NCBI GenBank assembly: GCA_022478985.1
Contig: JAKSZP010010601.1
Location: 1-64,000 of the forward strand
Direction of reading: 5' to 3'
DNA from: Massospora cicadina
Lineage: Eukaryota > Entomophthoromycota > Entomophthoromycetes > Entomophthorales > Entomophthoraceae
DNA length: 64,000 nt
This document shows, one piece after another, positions 19,917-30,203 of the stretch. The translations under genes and the position numbers were made by a program. Every line of letters starts with the position of its first letter. Within the stretch, counting starts at the first letter, position 1. The notes under the pieces are model-generated. The model had not been told where the DNA came from and made no database searches. It saw nothing but the letters and a program-made list of their open reading frames with translations.

Positions 19917-22566
19917 TTTTTTTAAAACTCCATACTTTATTAAAAATAAATTAAAGAGAAAGTAAGAGGGGAGGGCTGAATACAGGCGATTCAGGCAATG
20001 ATAAAGGACTGGGAGTTTAAGCTGCTAGAGTTCTAGCACCTCCAACCATTGCTGATTGGCGATTACCATTGCTAGTCACAATTTTAGCATCAGCGGTATT
20101 ACAGGCCATTCAATTCTTAATCAATTAGTCGCCTTGTGTATAATGAGCAATCTGGCGGGAAAAGCCAAATGTGTAACTTTGTAACACCTGGGGATTAAAA
20201 TTAGAAATTTGGAGATCCATCAGAGCTGGTCAAAATAATCTGAATGGTCTTTAACACCAAACTCTTGTGATGGGGGCGATCATTGCTCAAACTCTTGGCA
20301 ATGAGAGCACAATGAACCACCCATACACAATAATGGTAGATGAAGGCTTGGCATTTGGATTGGAGCCATTCTCAAGGTTTTCATGAAAAATAGATCCTGC
20401 AATGGATGTATTTCTGTCAGCGATTGTTCATCCAATAGGATGTGTCACATCATGGACCAGTATTTTTGAACATGGAGCATTTGTAATATTGGTGGGCAAT
20501 ATCTGATTCCAGTTCAGCGCATATGGGGAACTCCTTGTGTGGGTAATCTGGCCCACTGTGTTTGCCCAATTTGAATGTGCAGTTTAGGTTCTGCCAGGTT
20601 ACCAACCACTGCTTGGCCATTACCAAACGGGAGTTCATGCCCAAAATCTCTCCTTCATTGGGTAGTTGGTATTGTGGCCTTCAGTAGCCCAGTCGTTTAG
20701 GATTCATGGCCAAGTGGGTGGTTGCACCCAGGTTTTAGGAGTGGATCCTTATACTCTATTAATGTCAATTTGTACCTTATTTAGATTGACTTGGTGGCAT
20801 ATTCGTCAGTGATTTGGTTACACTCCTCCCAGCTCATTACAGAAATCATTTTGGAATTACAGGCCTCAAAGTCCCTTTTTATTTGGTTAGCATCCTAATC
20901 TGACTGCTCGAATGACCATCTGCCCTGGTGCACAGCCAATTGAATAGTCACCAGTAGTGTGGGGTGCTCTTTTGGGAGGGTATCCGCAGGTGGTGTGCCA
21001 TCCATTCAAGTATTGAGCGGGGAGAGACTGGCTCTTGGAGACCTTGGACTCTTGCTCAGTTCACGCCCCACTCTAAGATCAGGCAACACATAAGCATTTG
21101 CATTAGTTTAAGGAACAACTTCGCCCATATCCGCCAAGCGTGGGATTCAAAGTCCAGGAGGCCCATGACTCCTTTGTTCTTCAGCTTTGACAGGGTTTTC
21201 AGCGCTATTGGCGCTGCCTTCACCTTGAACCACAGGAAGGTGCGAAGCATTGTCCTGATTTTCTTCTATAGGTTTGGGCTCATTGGCAGCACATGGGCGA
21301 TATACCACAACTTTGAGAAAATGAAGACATTGATTGCCTGCACTTTCTCTTCAAGGCATAGTCTGGCGTTCTTCCAGCATGCCATTTGGATTGATAAGCT
21401 TGACAATACCTCTTGTTCAGTTTCCAGTACCATGGGTCCCTTATCATTGAATAGAATCTTGAGGTATTGGATCATCTGGGAGTTCATGATTGGCGCTGTG
21501 TTGGTCAGTGGGCTGAAATTTGGTATGCCAATCCTCATTACTAAGGGTTTTGCCAAGTTGTTTTTTCACGTTTGAAGCTAACTGTTATAGGTCTAGTGGT
21601 TTCTCGGTGCCCTGGAGTTCAGTCAGTGAGCTTATGCCTACTACTGTGTCATTGGTGAATGGCAGCACTTTCAGTGACATTTAGTTTGGGTGGACTAGGC
21701 CCCAGAGTTTCACATCCGCTACAGCCAACAAAATATTGGCTGCAAAATTAAGCAGTATTGGTGACATAGGGTCACCTTGTTGGAGACCCTGCCTGACCAG
21801 AATTTCATCGGTTATGCCATCTGTGACGATCACCTTGGTTACCAGGCCCAAGTACAGTGTTGTTATCCATTCTCAAAAAGTGTCGGGGGATACCAACTGA
21901 CTTTAATGCCTCATGAGGAATGATCATGCTACTCAATCATATGCCTTTTCCATGTCAAGGAACATAAAATACCCCTGATCAGTTCCCCACACATCCTGAA
22001 GTACGTTTTGGACTGCACTGATACTGTCCCAAATACTCCGGCTCTTGAAGAATCTGTTCTGGGCCTTATGGAGTGTGCAAGGTGCCATTGCCATTAGTTG
22101 ATTTGATAATATTTACGTCAGCAGCTTATAATCAGCGTTGGATAGTATAATCAGGTGCCAGTTCCAAAGCTGGCGTCAGAGTCCCTTTTTGTACAAGAGT
22201 ACAATTTGGGTATCCTGGCCCCCCAGAATTTGCTGTCCGTTTTGCAAACAGTGGTTAAAAAGGGTTTTGAGCTCTGGCATGATGTGGTTGTAGAATGTGC
22301 TGTATATTTCTGCACACATATTGTCAGGGCCTGGTGCTTTCATTCTTAGTGACTCCTTTAGCGCTCACTTGACTCCCTTGATAGAAATTTTGGTGGATAA
22401 TTTGGTGACATATTCCAGCATACAGCCCCCAGTGCCAGCTTGGCCAGGTCAATTAAGCATTTGTTGCTGATTCATATGTTTCTCATTTTCAGAAAAGTTC
22501 ACTGTAGAATTGTTTGATCTCACGCTTGATTGTTTCTGGGTATGTTTATACTTCCCCTTCCACTGT
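19917..22566 (-). mobile_element. LINE family B, 5'-truncated minus-strand insertion
   Basis: Bounded by an 18-bp target-site duplication, with TTTTTTT at its left end (the minus-strand tail GAGTTTTAAAAAAA). It carries RT (about 22330-21250) and a C-terminal zinc motif (about 20560-20480). RT blocks on the minus strand include RQGLQQGDPMSPIL near 21790 and FTNDTVVGISSLTEL near 21650-21610, where FxDD is degraded to ND. It is truncated upstream of the RT; the left part matches 41383 onward in the plus-strand LINE-B. The zinc motif reads CAELESDIAHQYYKC. Inactive. Confidence 0.85.
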
Positions 22567-22584
22567 CTAGGAGGGATGGAGGTA
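22567..22584. repeat. Target-site duplication of LINE-B insertion (right)
   Basis: CTAGGAGGGATGGAGGTA. The LINE-A reading sense continues directly from it (RRDGGMGLTNYVE). Confidence 0.85.
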
Positions 22585-22786
22585 TGGGGCTAACTAATTA
22601 TGTAGAGTAAGCGACCTATATACTAGGATCCTGGATAGCTCAGGTGACTAGTCCAAACCTTCCAGACATATATTGGGACAGAGCAGCAAGATCTAAATTT
22701 ACATGAATTCTCTAATTAAGAAATTCAGATCATTAAACTCCTTAATTAAGTATTTGGCATCTCACCCAACTGCTACAGGACCACAT
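22567..22786 (+). pseudogene. LINE-A RT C-terminal fragment between two insertions
   Basis: Encodes GGMGLTNYVE, ILGSWIAQVTSPNLPD and SLIKYLASHPTATGPH. This is the exact counterpart of SLMKYLASHTSATGPHG at 40118-40165. The text resumes after G2 at 30204 (GTSVHFK), so G2 inserted in this codon run. Confidence 0.8.
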
Positions 22787-23588
22787 TGTCAGGGAAACTG
22801 GAGCGCAGGAGGTCGCTGGAGGGAAAGACACAGGCCAAAGGTGTGCCAACAAGGCCAAGTGACCCAACAAAATGAAGAGACGTCCTAAACGGTCAGTATT
22901 GTGTTTCCATATGAATTTTTGGAGCAAAACGCACATCATACTGGCCACAACCATCAGGGACATGAGGCCCTGGGAGCTGGGAAGGGTGGCGAAAAATCTA
23001 GGGCAAAAGGCAGCAAAGTAGGAGGAGGCGGAGCCAGCGGAGTAGGTGGCAGAGTAGGCGGAGAACTCAGGTACATCAGTAGGGGCAAACCAGAGAGGAA
23101 AACGGACTCCAGCCATTGCATAACTTTGCAGAGTTGTATTTTTTTGGAAAAACTGAAATACAGGAAGTGTGCCCAAAATCCTAAACTTTATTAAAATGAT
23201 CTGTGTATCTGAGAAAAGCAAAACCTTTCTCATCTTAGGACTTACTTTATAGGGGTTTGCTTCACGAAGATTCCAGTGGTTATTAGAATTTGATATGAGC
23301 TACAAATTCGTTGTTTTTTAACAAAATCAATATTTTTTGAATTTGGCCAGATTTCAAAACCTCATATCTTGTGATTTTTTGGGACTTGAGTTCGATTCCC
23401 TCCTTGGCTTTTGCCCAAATTAAGCCGTTTTACTCAGCCCTGGCTGGCAAAGCCAAAACCCATTTTTGTCAATGACCTTAGATAGGTCATTGGTGACCCT
23501 TAGAGGTTATGGTCTCTGCCCCAAGGGCTTGTTGGACTTGGCTTTAGAGGGGCGATTGATTCCAGGAATTATGTCACTAGCTGTGACA
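22787..23588 (-). repeat. G2 3' LTR
   Basis: 802 bp, in the same orientation as 29399-30198 and inverted relative to 28077-28912. It keeps the longest version of the leader frame: open from the ATG at 23116 to the LTR end at 22787 and beyond. Confidence 0.9.
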
Positions 23589-23603
23589 TCACCCTCCGCT
23601 TTT
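23589..23603 (-). promoter_or_regulatory. G2 polypurine tract
   Basis: The minus strand reads AAAAGCGGAGGGTGA directly before the 3' LTR start, at the same place as the G1 tract. Confidence 0.6.
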
Positions 23604-23613
23604 GGACGGGGTT

Positions 23614-23961
23614 CTACACCACTTGAGGGGACATTGGCCAAGGAAAAGTTCTTGTGGGGGTGGGTAACTTCATGGCAGCTAAAGAGACTTGGGTGGAAGG
23701 TCCTGCGGCATCTGGGAATCTAGAGTGGAAGTCATGAATTGGATCCTGAGCATTGGTTATGTCCTGATAAGATACCCAGCTGTTCTCTGTCTCATCATAT
23801 CCTTTCCAGGACACCAAGTATTGCAGGCGGTGCCGGAATAGGCGAGAAGCAAGAATGGCATCAATCTCATATTGGGGTTCACCATCCACTATCACAATCT
23901 GGGTGAGGTGGCATGGGACCATTGAGGGGGTCAGGGGGCATTCATGTAAGGTGCTGAACAC
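23614..23961 (-). pseudogene. G2 chromodomain
   Basis: A minus-strand frame of 115 codons with the chromodomain YEIDAILASRLFRHRLQYL, VSWKGYDETENSWV, followed by a tail (AAMKLPTPTRTF) that resembles the G1 tail (AAMKLPPAHKNF). It is disconnected from the integrase by stops at 24000-24250. It presumably guided integration to chromatin. Confidence 0.85.
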
Positions 23962-24245
23962 TTTGATTGAGGGGGTAAGTCAACCTGGTAAGCTGATGGG
24001 CCCACATTATTGAGGATCTTGAAGGGTCCAACACGCTAGGGATATAACTTGTGGCAGGGTTGCTTCAGGTGGAGATTCTTGGCGTTGACCATGATCAAGT
24101 CACCAGGCTTATACTCAGGTTTTTCACGGCGCTTTCGCTCAGCATATGCTTTATAGATCCTCACAGCATCAACGAGATGGTCCTTCACTGCTGATGTATG
24201 TCCCTGAGCTCTTTAGCGCGCTCATTTGCAGTGATGATGGTGGAC

Positions 24246-25140
24246 TCAATCCGCGGACTTAGGTTGAAACTGGGGTTGTAACCATAGTTTGCAAAGAAGG
24301 GGAAGTGCCTGTAGAGGCATGAATAAGGTTATTATAAGCAAATTGCGCCAGTGGGAGGTGAGAGGACCAATTTTCCTGTTCATAATTGGAATAACTACGC
24401 AAGAATTGCTCCAAACCTTGGTCCACCCTCTCCGTCTGTCCATCTGACTGGGGGGTGGAAGGCTGTGGAGCAGCAGGGGCGGATGCTGAGGATGGTAAGC
24501 AGGGCTTCCCAGAACTGAGCGGTGAATTGTGGGCCCCAATCACTGAAAATCCCCTTGGGGAGACCATGTAAGCAAAAGACGTGATCTACAAAGAGGCGGG
24601 CTGTCTCAACTGAAGTAATGGTGGTGTTACAGGGGATGAGGTGGGCCATCTTTGCGAAATGATCCACCACAACCATTATGCATCATAACCCTGGGACAAG
24701 GGAAGTTCCACAATAAAATCAACAGATACTGATGTCCAAGGGCCCTCAGCAGTTTGGAGGGGAACAAGCAATCCAGCACTCTTCAGGCGGCTTGGCTTTG
24801 ACCGGTTGCACGTCAAGCAGGACTTTGTGAATTTTACCACATAAGTGGCAATACCTTTACAACTGTAGGAGTGGCGGACTAACTCAAGCGTCTTGTCCTT
24901 GCCAGGGTGGCCAGCAGTTGGAGGGTCATGAGCTTCATGGATCACTTCCTCACGCAGGGGTCCAGGAGGTACCCACCACTTGCCCTGATGGAGGATGACA
25001 CCATCCATCAACTGGTAGCCTTTGTCCAGGGATTCGCCATTTCTATGGCAGGCCTGCTTAATCTTAGCATAGTAAGCTGACAGAGGTTGGGACGACCTAA
25101 CACGGGAAGGGGTGTCAGTGTCACCTTCCAAAGGTTCCAT
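24246..25140 (-). pseudogene. G2 integrase remnant
   Basis: The N-terminal zinc region and start of the core are open at 25140-24676 (HEAHDPPTAGHPGKDKTLEL, SCLTCNRSKPSR, SVSVDFIVELPLSQGYDA). The core continues at 24676-24395 in another frame (VVVDHFAKMAHLIPC, SDWGPQF in place of SDRGPQF) and then 24567-24259 ([19 protein letters not shown]). The D, D and E positions are still recognisable but spread over frameshifts. Integrase would insert the element cDNA. Confidence 0.8.
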
Positions 25141-25183
25141 TGTAAGAAGAGCGGGGGCTGGACAGTGGGATCTCCTTCACCTG

Positions 25184-25661
25184 TTACGGCTTAATCAACA
25201 CCTGGGTATTGTGGGCATCAACTAGTGCTGGGTCAGGTGCTAGGGCAGGGTTCCGGGATAGAGCATCAGGTAACATGTTCTGGGTGCCCTTAATGAAGTC
25301 ATATTTGAAGTCAAACACTGACAGGATTTCTAACCACCAGGACTGGCGAGGGGATAGCTTCTGGGGGGCGCGGTAGTACATCAATGCCTTATGGTCAGTA
25401 CGGACAGTAAATGGCCACTTAGACACATACAAAATGGTGGCGCCGGTGTTGTACTGCCTCCACAACTGCAAGGAGTTCCTTATCATGTATTGCATAGTTG
25501 AGCTGCGCCAGAGTCATTTTCTTAGAAAAGTAAGCAACAGGCCTTTCCACTCCATCCTCCCCCTCTTGTAGCAGAGCAGCTCCTACCGCAAAGTTGGAAG
25601 CATCAGTGGCGACAATGAAGGGGCGGCTGGGGTCTGCATGTACCAACACCGGGCTGGACAA
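25184..25661 (-). pseudogene. G2 RNase H domain
   Basis: Minus-strand frames 25661-25419 (FIVATDASNFAVGAALLQ, YAIHDKELLAVVEAV) and 25495-25184 (VRTDHKALMYYRAPQKL, SRNPALAPDP). One frame change lies between them. It would remove RNA from RNA-DNA hybrids. Confidence 0.8.
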
Positions 25662-25699
25662 TAGTATGGACTTGACGGCATGGAATGCAGCATTGCATT

Positions 25700-26530
25700 T
25701 ATTGGCCCAGCTAAAAGTCTTCTTCCCTGAAGCGGTGTAGAGAGGGGCGGCAACTTCTTAGAGCTGGGGGGTGATCTTCTTGAAATTACATGTCAAAAGG
25801 AAGCTGCGTAACTCTGTGAGAAATGAGGGGGTAACCCAATCACGGATAGCTGAATCCTTATCTGGGGCGATCATGTGACCATGGGAGAAGATAATGTTTC
25901 CTAAGAACTCGACCTTGGGTTGGAATATCTCACACTTGCTAGCCTTAATTGTGGGTTTGCATGTGAAAGTCTCTTCATGACAGACACAAGGTGGCGGACA
26001 TGTGATTCTGCATCTGGGGAAAAAACCAGTATGTCGTCCATGTATGCATTCGCGCATGTGCCCATAAGGTCTTCCAAGACAGCATCAATGATCCTCTGAA
26101 AGCAGGCGGGAGCGTTCTTCAAACCAAACGGCATAACCCTGAACTGGTAGATACCTTTCCGAGTGCAAAAGACGGTCAACCACTCCTGGCCTTCTTTAAT
26201 GCGGATCTGGTTGAAAGCGTTGAGACAGTCAAGCTTGCTGAACATCCAAGCCTTCTCCATGTAGCGGGCAATCTGTTACTCCAAAGGGAGCGGATGGGGG
26301 TCAGGCACGTTATGCTGTTTAGATTGCCATAATCAATGCAGGGACGAAGTGAGCCATCAGACATCTCTACAAACAGGAGGGGGAGCACACAGGTGAGGAT
26401 TTCTTAAAGATCTGACCCTTAGAGAGCATGTCCTCTACCCAAGCGTCCAAGGTAGCCTCCTCCCTCAGGGACAAGGGGTAAATTGGGGAGGATATCTTGA
26501 CGAGATCCACGGTCAACTTAAACTCAAAGT
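25700..26530 (-). pseudogene. G2 reverse transcriptase
   Basis: The best part is 26260-25901, with FSKLDCLNAFNQIRIKEGQE, FGLKNAPACFQR and an intact AYMDDILVFS. The N-terminal part lies in 26530-26176 (SSPIYPLSLREEATLDAWV, SDGSLRPCIDYGNLN) and the thumb continues at 26057-25758 (KCEIFQPKVEFLGNIIF). Several indels break the frame, although the catalytic YMDD survives. Confidence 0.85.
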
Positions 26531-26639
26531 CAAACTTGGTGTGATCAGGGAGTGGGCGGGACTTTGTGGGATCAAACAGATCAGCATATCCACGGATGCA
26601 TTCTGGCAGAGTAAGTGTTGGGATCAGGGCATCAGTAGG

Positions 26640-27060
26640 TTGAATAGAGGCTAGGCCTACCTTAGAAGAGGGGCCCCACCTTCTGGGGAGCACCGTGGCG
26701 CTCTCATCTAAGCAAGGGATGGTAACCGTGACTCCACCAGGAAATTGTGCATGCATGGTAGAGTCTAGGAGGTTAGTGGCAATTTCAAATCGGCGCCACC
26801 AGCCAACCCCTAAAATAACAGGGTATAGGAGGTTCTTTATCGAGGAGAAGCTCTCAACAAAGTAATCATCACCTGCAATGAAAGGGATAGGTGTAACACA
26901 CGGTAACTTGGAATGATTTGAGATGCACCACCCTTCACAAACTGACCAACTCCCAGGGGTAGCTCCAGGGCCTCTGCCAACTCTTGGAGGATGAAGTTTC
27001 GGTTGCACCAGTGTCCACCAAAGTGAATGCTTGAAAGCTCTTCCCTGAAGAAGAAAAGGT
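26640..27060 (-). pseudogene. G2 aspartic protease region
   Basis: The minus strand near 27030 encodes TLVDTGAT, the protease active site, followed after a frameshift by VILGVGWWRRFEIATNLLDS. G1 has VDTGASNNFI and ILGVEWWRKFDIRTNLKEN at the same relative positions. Protease would cut Gag-Pol. Confidence 0.7.
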
Positions 27061-27358
27061 AGCCATGAACAAATAGTAAGCAGAGGAGGGTTTATTTCCC
27101 TCAGAGCCAAGGGATGACAGGATAGCTCTAAGCCCTGAGGGTGGCGTATAATGTGGAGTATCCCCTAAAAGTTTTTTCCATATGTCTTCACATTGCCATA
27201 AAGTTGTCCACGGGACCTAAATGGTGTGGGGTAGCTTAATGCTCTATGTTCGGCGGGAGGAAGGTCTTTATCACATGAGACTACACCAGTCAGGACAGCC
27301 AAGCTTTTAGTGGGGTCAGCCATGGCTATCTCTTCTTCGATCATCCTCTCATGGATCT

Positions 27359-28076
27359 CTATCGTTTCTGGATGGAGTCCACTACAAGAGGTGACTCTGG
27401 AGTGATAGGAAGGAGTTGTTCAACTGGGCCAACTGGGATGACAGGTTGGGCAGAGGGCATAGGTTCTAAAACGGCAACGCCAGGTCCATACCCTGGATGA
27501 AGTGAATGATCTGAATCAAATGGGTTAGACTTTTTAACCACTTTACTTTTTAGGACAAAAGTGAGGGTTACTCCGTGGAGCGCGGCGGTGCAGGGCAAGT
27601 GGTGAGGGGACCCCCACCTATGACGGAGGTTTCAGTATCACCTTCCAGCAAGCTCACTGCTGGTTCCAAGCGGTACTGGGAGATTACGGAAGTAGGGCCT
27701 TCTAGAATCAGGTTATAAGTATCCATAACGGCCAGTGTCTCAGCTGGATATGTCACCACTGGATTGGAAACATGTTGGTGCCCCACAGTGATGGAGTCAT
27801 CAAGTTCTAGGATCTGGAGTTCAGCGGTACAATTAGGCTTGGTGGCACAGAGGTTGATAGACAACATGGATGCAAGGATGGAGCATGTCCTAGATAAGGA
27901 GGGGGATGAATTATCCCATATGCCAAGGGAAGCACCAGTATTATTTAGGGACTTGCGGAGAAGGGCCATTTTCAACTGTTCAAGAGATTCCAACCTTGAT
28001 GCTCGCTCTTGAAACAGGCGCAAGTATTGAACTGTAGTGAGGTCTCCTTGGGACAAGTGTACAAAGGAGTTATATT
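27359..28076 (-). pseudogene. G2 Gag, part 3' of the solo LTR
   Basis: A minus-strand frame starting near 28070 reads NSFVHLSQGDLTTVQYLRLF, then QERASRLESLEQ, with further pieces to about 27359. On the other side of the solo LTR the Gag text ends SATFEDY, so the two halves join cleanly once the LTR and its duplicated bases are ignored. No zinc knuckle was identified. Confidence 0.6.
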
Positions 28077-28912
28077 TTCACAGCTAGTGACATAATTCCT
28101 AGAATCAATCGCCCTTCTAAAGCCAAGTCCAACAAGCCCTTGGGGCAGAGACCATAACCTCTAAGGGTCACCAATGACCTATCTAAGGTCATTGACAAAA
28201 AATGGGTTTTGGCTTTGCCAGCCAGGGCTGAGGAAAACGGCTTAATTGAGGCAAAAGCAAGGAGGGAATCGAACTCAAGTCCCAAAAAATCACAAGATAT
28301 GAGGTTTTGAAATCTGGCCAAATTCAAAAAATATTGATTTTGTTAAAAAACAACGAATTTGTAGCTCATATCAAATTCTAATAACCACTGGAATATTCGT
28401 GAAGCAGACCCCTATAAAGTAAGTCCTAAGATGAGAAAGGCTTTGCTTTTCTCAGATACACAGATCATTTTAATAAAGTTTAGGATTTTGGGCACACTTC
28501 CTGTATTTCGGTTTTTCCAAAAAATACAACTCTGCAAAGTTATGCAATGGCTGGAGTCCGTTTTTTTAGTACTAGATGGTCCCAACCTGGAGTCCGTTTT
28601 CCTCTCTGGTTTGCCCCTACTGATGTACATGACTTCTCTGCCTACTCCGCCACCTACTCCGCCGGCTCTGCCTTCTCCTAATTTGCTGACTTTTGCCCTA
28701 GATTTTTCGCCACCCTTCCCAGCTCCCAGGGCCTCATGTCCCTGATGGTTGTGGCCAGTTTGGTGTGCGTTTTGTTCCAAAAATTCATATGGAAACACAA
28801 TACTGACCGTTTAGGACGTCTCTTCGTTTTGTTGGGCCACTTGGCCTTGTTGTGTCATCTTTGTCCTGTGTCTTTCCCTCCAGCGACCTCCTGCGCTCCA
28901 GTTTCCCTGACA
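28077..28912 (+). repeat. Solo LTR of the G2 family, inverted, inside G2 gag
   Basis: Same sequence as the G2 LTRs but on the plus strand. It begins TTCACAGCTAG (the TG terminus is damaged) and ends TTTCCCTGACA at 28912. Flanks ATATT (28072-28076) and ATAGT (28913-28917) are a 5-bp target-site duplication with one mismatch. The Gag reading sense continues from one flank to the other. It is a later insertion of the same family that lost its body by LTR-LTR recombination. It contains its own nested 22-bp LINE tail. Confidence 0.85.
28551..28600. mobile_element. Ultra-short LINE tail insertion with target-site duplication
   Basis: CTGGAGTCCGTTTT occurs at 28551-28564 and again at 28587-28600. 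Between them lies TTTAGTACTAGATGGTCCCAAC. Read on the minus strand this is a LINE 3' tail, 'gttgggaccatctagtacta' plus A-run. The LTRs at 22787-23588 and 29399-30198 have only one copy of the duplicated bases and no insert, so they are empty sites. The tail resembles the 3' end of the ORF1-only element at 59908-61823 ('gttgggcaccactagtacta' plus A-run). Confidence 0.8.
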
Positions 28913-29140
28913 ATAGTCCTCAAAGGTAGCAGAGGGATACTCGCAGGGCTTAACAAAGGATTCCAACGCTGGGAGAGATTCCAGGATGGATCTATTATTC
29001 TCACCCATGGAGAGTAATCATTGGTAAACTCCCTCTGAAATTTCATGGAGCAGCAGCTGGAGGAGGAGGACGTCGGCTAAGTCTTTTCCTTGAGACTTCA
29101 GGCGGGCCCTAAGGCTGGACAACGTGTTGAAGGTCTCATT
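28913..29140 (-). pseudogene. G2 Gag, part 5' of the solo LTR
   Basis: The minus strand encodes NETFNTLSSLRARLKSQGKD, ALESFVKPCEYPSATFEDY, with one stop. It starts right after the leader frame stop at 29142, in a different frame. It continues across the solo LTR at 28076. Confidence 0.55.
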
Positions 29141-29141
29141 T

Positions 29142-29726
29142 TTAAATTTGGAATCCCGTGAAAAGTGGAGAATGACCAGTAGTGGCAGAAAGTGACTTTA
29201 TGAGCGTCTTTAGTGAGGGGAGCCGCGCAACACCCTCAGCACACCCTTTGAGGAAGGTAACAACCAAGGCCAGAAGTGATACAAAAGTTTCAGCCCAGTG
29301 GACCGCTTTAACGGGTGACAACTCTGAGAGGATTGGGATAATTCTAGCCACCCAACAGTAGAAGAAACTCACAAAAAATCTAGGCTTTTCTCAGATAATG
29401 TCAGGGAAACTGGAGCGCAGGAGGTCGCTGTAGGGAAAGACCAGGCCGAAGGTGACACAACAAGGCCAAGTGACCCAACAAAATGAAGAGACGTCTTAAA
29501 CGTTCATTATTGTGTTTCCAAATAGATCTGTGGAACAAAACGCGCACAAAACTGGCCACAATCATCAGGGACATGAGGCCCTGGGAGCTGGGAAGGGTGG
29601 CAAAAAATCTAGGCAAAAGGCAGCAAAATAGGAGGAGGCAGAGCCGGCGGAATAGGTGGTGGAGTAAGCGGAGGACTCAGGTACAACAGTAGAGGCAAAC
29701 CAGAGCGGAAAACGGACTCCAGCCAT
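29142..29726 (-). CDS. G2 LTR-initiated leader frame, putative small membrane protein (decayed)
   Basis: In the 3' LTR a frame is open from the ATG at 23116 through the LTR end. The matching ATG in the 5' LTR is at 29726. Past the LTR the same frame reads LSEKSLDF, meets a stop at a T-run near 29373, and continues one base shifted as an open frame to 29142 (VSFFYCWVARIIPIL, TFVSLLALVVTFLKGC). The reconstructed length is near 195 codons. Hydrophobic segments LMSLMVVASMMCVLL and RLFILLGHLALL lie in the LTR part. The 5' LTR copy has small indels. Size, start in U5, crossing of the LTR end and stop about 257 bases inside all parallel the G1 leader. Function unknown. Confidence 0.45.
29384..29397 (-). 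promoter_or_regulatory. G2 primer-binding site (self-priming type)
   Basis: The minus strand TATCTGAGAAAAGC begins one base after the 5' LTR. It is perfectly complementary over 14 nt to GCTTTTCTCAGATA in the LTR (plus-strand 29815-29828). It lacks a TGG start. Confidence 0.65.
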
Positions 29727-29814
29727 TGCAGAACTTTGCAAAGTTGTATTTTTTGGAAAAACCGAAATACAGGAAGTGTGCCCAAAATCCTAAACTTTAT
29801 TAAAATGATCTGTG

Positions 29815-29828
29815 TATCTGAGAAAAGC
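29815..29828 (-). promoter_or_regulatory. G2 putative transcript 5' end / self-primer
   Basis: The minus strand reads GCTTTTCTCAGATA, complementary to the primer site at 29384-29397. It lies 32 bases after the start of the TATA box. Confidence 0.6.
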
Positions 29829-29850
29829 AAAACCTTTCTCATCTTAGGAC

Positions 29851-29860
29851 TTACTTTATA
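29851..29860 (-). promoter_or_regulatory. G2 TATA box
   Basis: The minus strand reads TATAAAGTAA. It is conserved in all three LTR copies of the family in this window. Confidence 0.6.
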
Positions 29861-30203
29861 GGGGTTTGCTTCAAGAAGATTCCAGTGATTATTGGAATTT
29901 GATATGAGCTACAAATTCGTCATTTTTCAACAAAATCAAAATTTTTCGAATTTGGCCAGATTTCAAAACCTCATATCTTATGATTTTTTGGGTCTTGAGT
30001 TTGATTCCCGCCTTGGCTTTTGCCTCAATTAAGCCATTTTCCTCAGACCTGGCTGGCAAAGCCAAAACCCATTTTTTGTCAATGACCTTAGATAGGTCAT
30101 TGGTGACCCTTAGGGGTTCTGGTCTCTTCCCCAAGGGCTTGTTGGACTTGGCTTTAGAAGGACGATTAATTTCAGGAATTATGTCACTAGCTGTGACACA
30201 CAT

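Larger units (their letters stand above)
22787..30198 (-). mobile_element. Chromovirus G2 (minus strand), with nested solo LTR
   Basis: The 5' LTR is 30198-29399 and the 3' LTR 23588-22787, both starting TGTCACAGCTAG and ending TTTCCCTGACA on the minus strand. The 5-bp target-site duplication CACAT (22782-22786, 30199-30203) is perfect. The internal order on the minus strand is primer site, leader frame, gag, protease, RT, RNase H, integrase and chromodomain. Gag is interrupted by a solo LTR (28077-28912) of the same family in opposite orientation. Pol is in many frames. It is a relative of G1, sharing pol motifs and the chromodomain tail. Confidence 0.9.
29399..30198 (-). repeat. G2 5' LTR
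   Basis: 800 bp, paired with 22787-23588. Minus-strand order: U3, TATAAAG at 29860, putative transcript start at about 29828, AATAAAG about 27 bases later, then a long U5. Confidence 0.9.

Noticed and set aside
22742..23233. A 163-codon host gene on the minus strand
   Set aside because: It lies inside the G2 3' LTR and recurs in the two other LTR copies. I treat the part from 23116 as the leader frame; the first 39 codons would start upstream of the putative transcript start.
28431..28745. Proline-rich protein gene on the plus strand
   Set aside because: This is the solo LTR; the Pro-rich run appears only because the LINE-tail insertion shifts the frame relative to the sibling LTRs.
28077..30198. 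G2 LTRs as terminal inverted repeats of a DNA transposon
   Set aside because: The pair 22787-23588 and 29399-30198 is direct and flanked by CACAT; only the middle copy is inverted, and it is a separate solo LTR with its own duplication.
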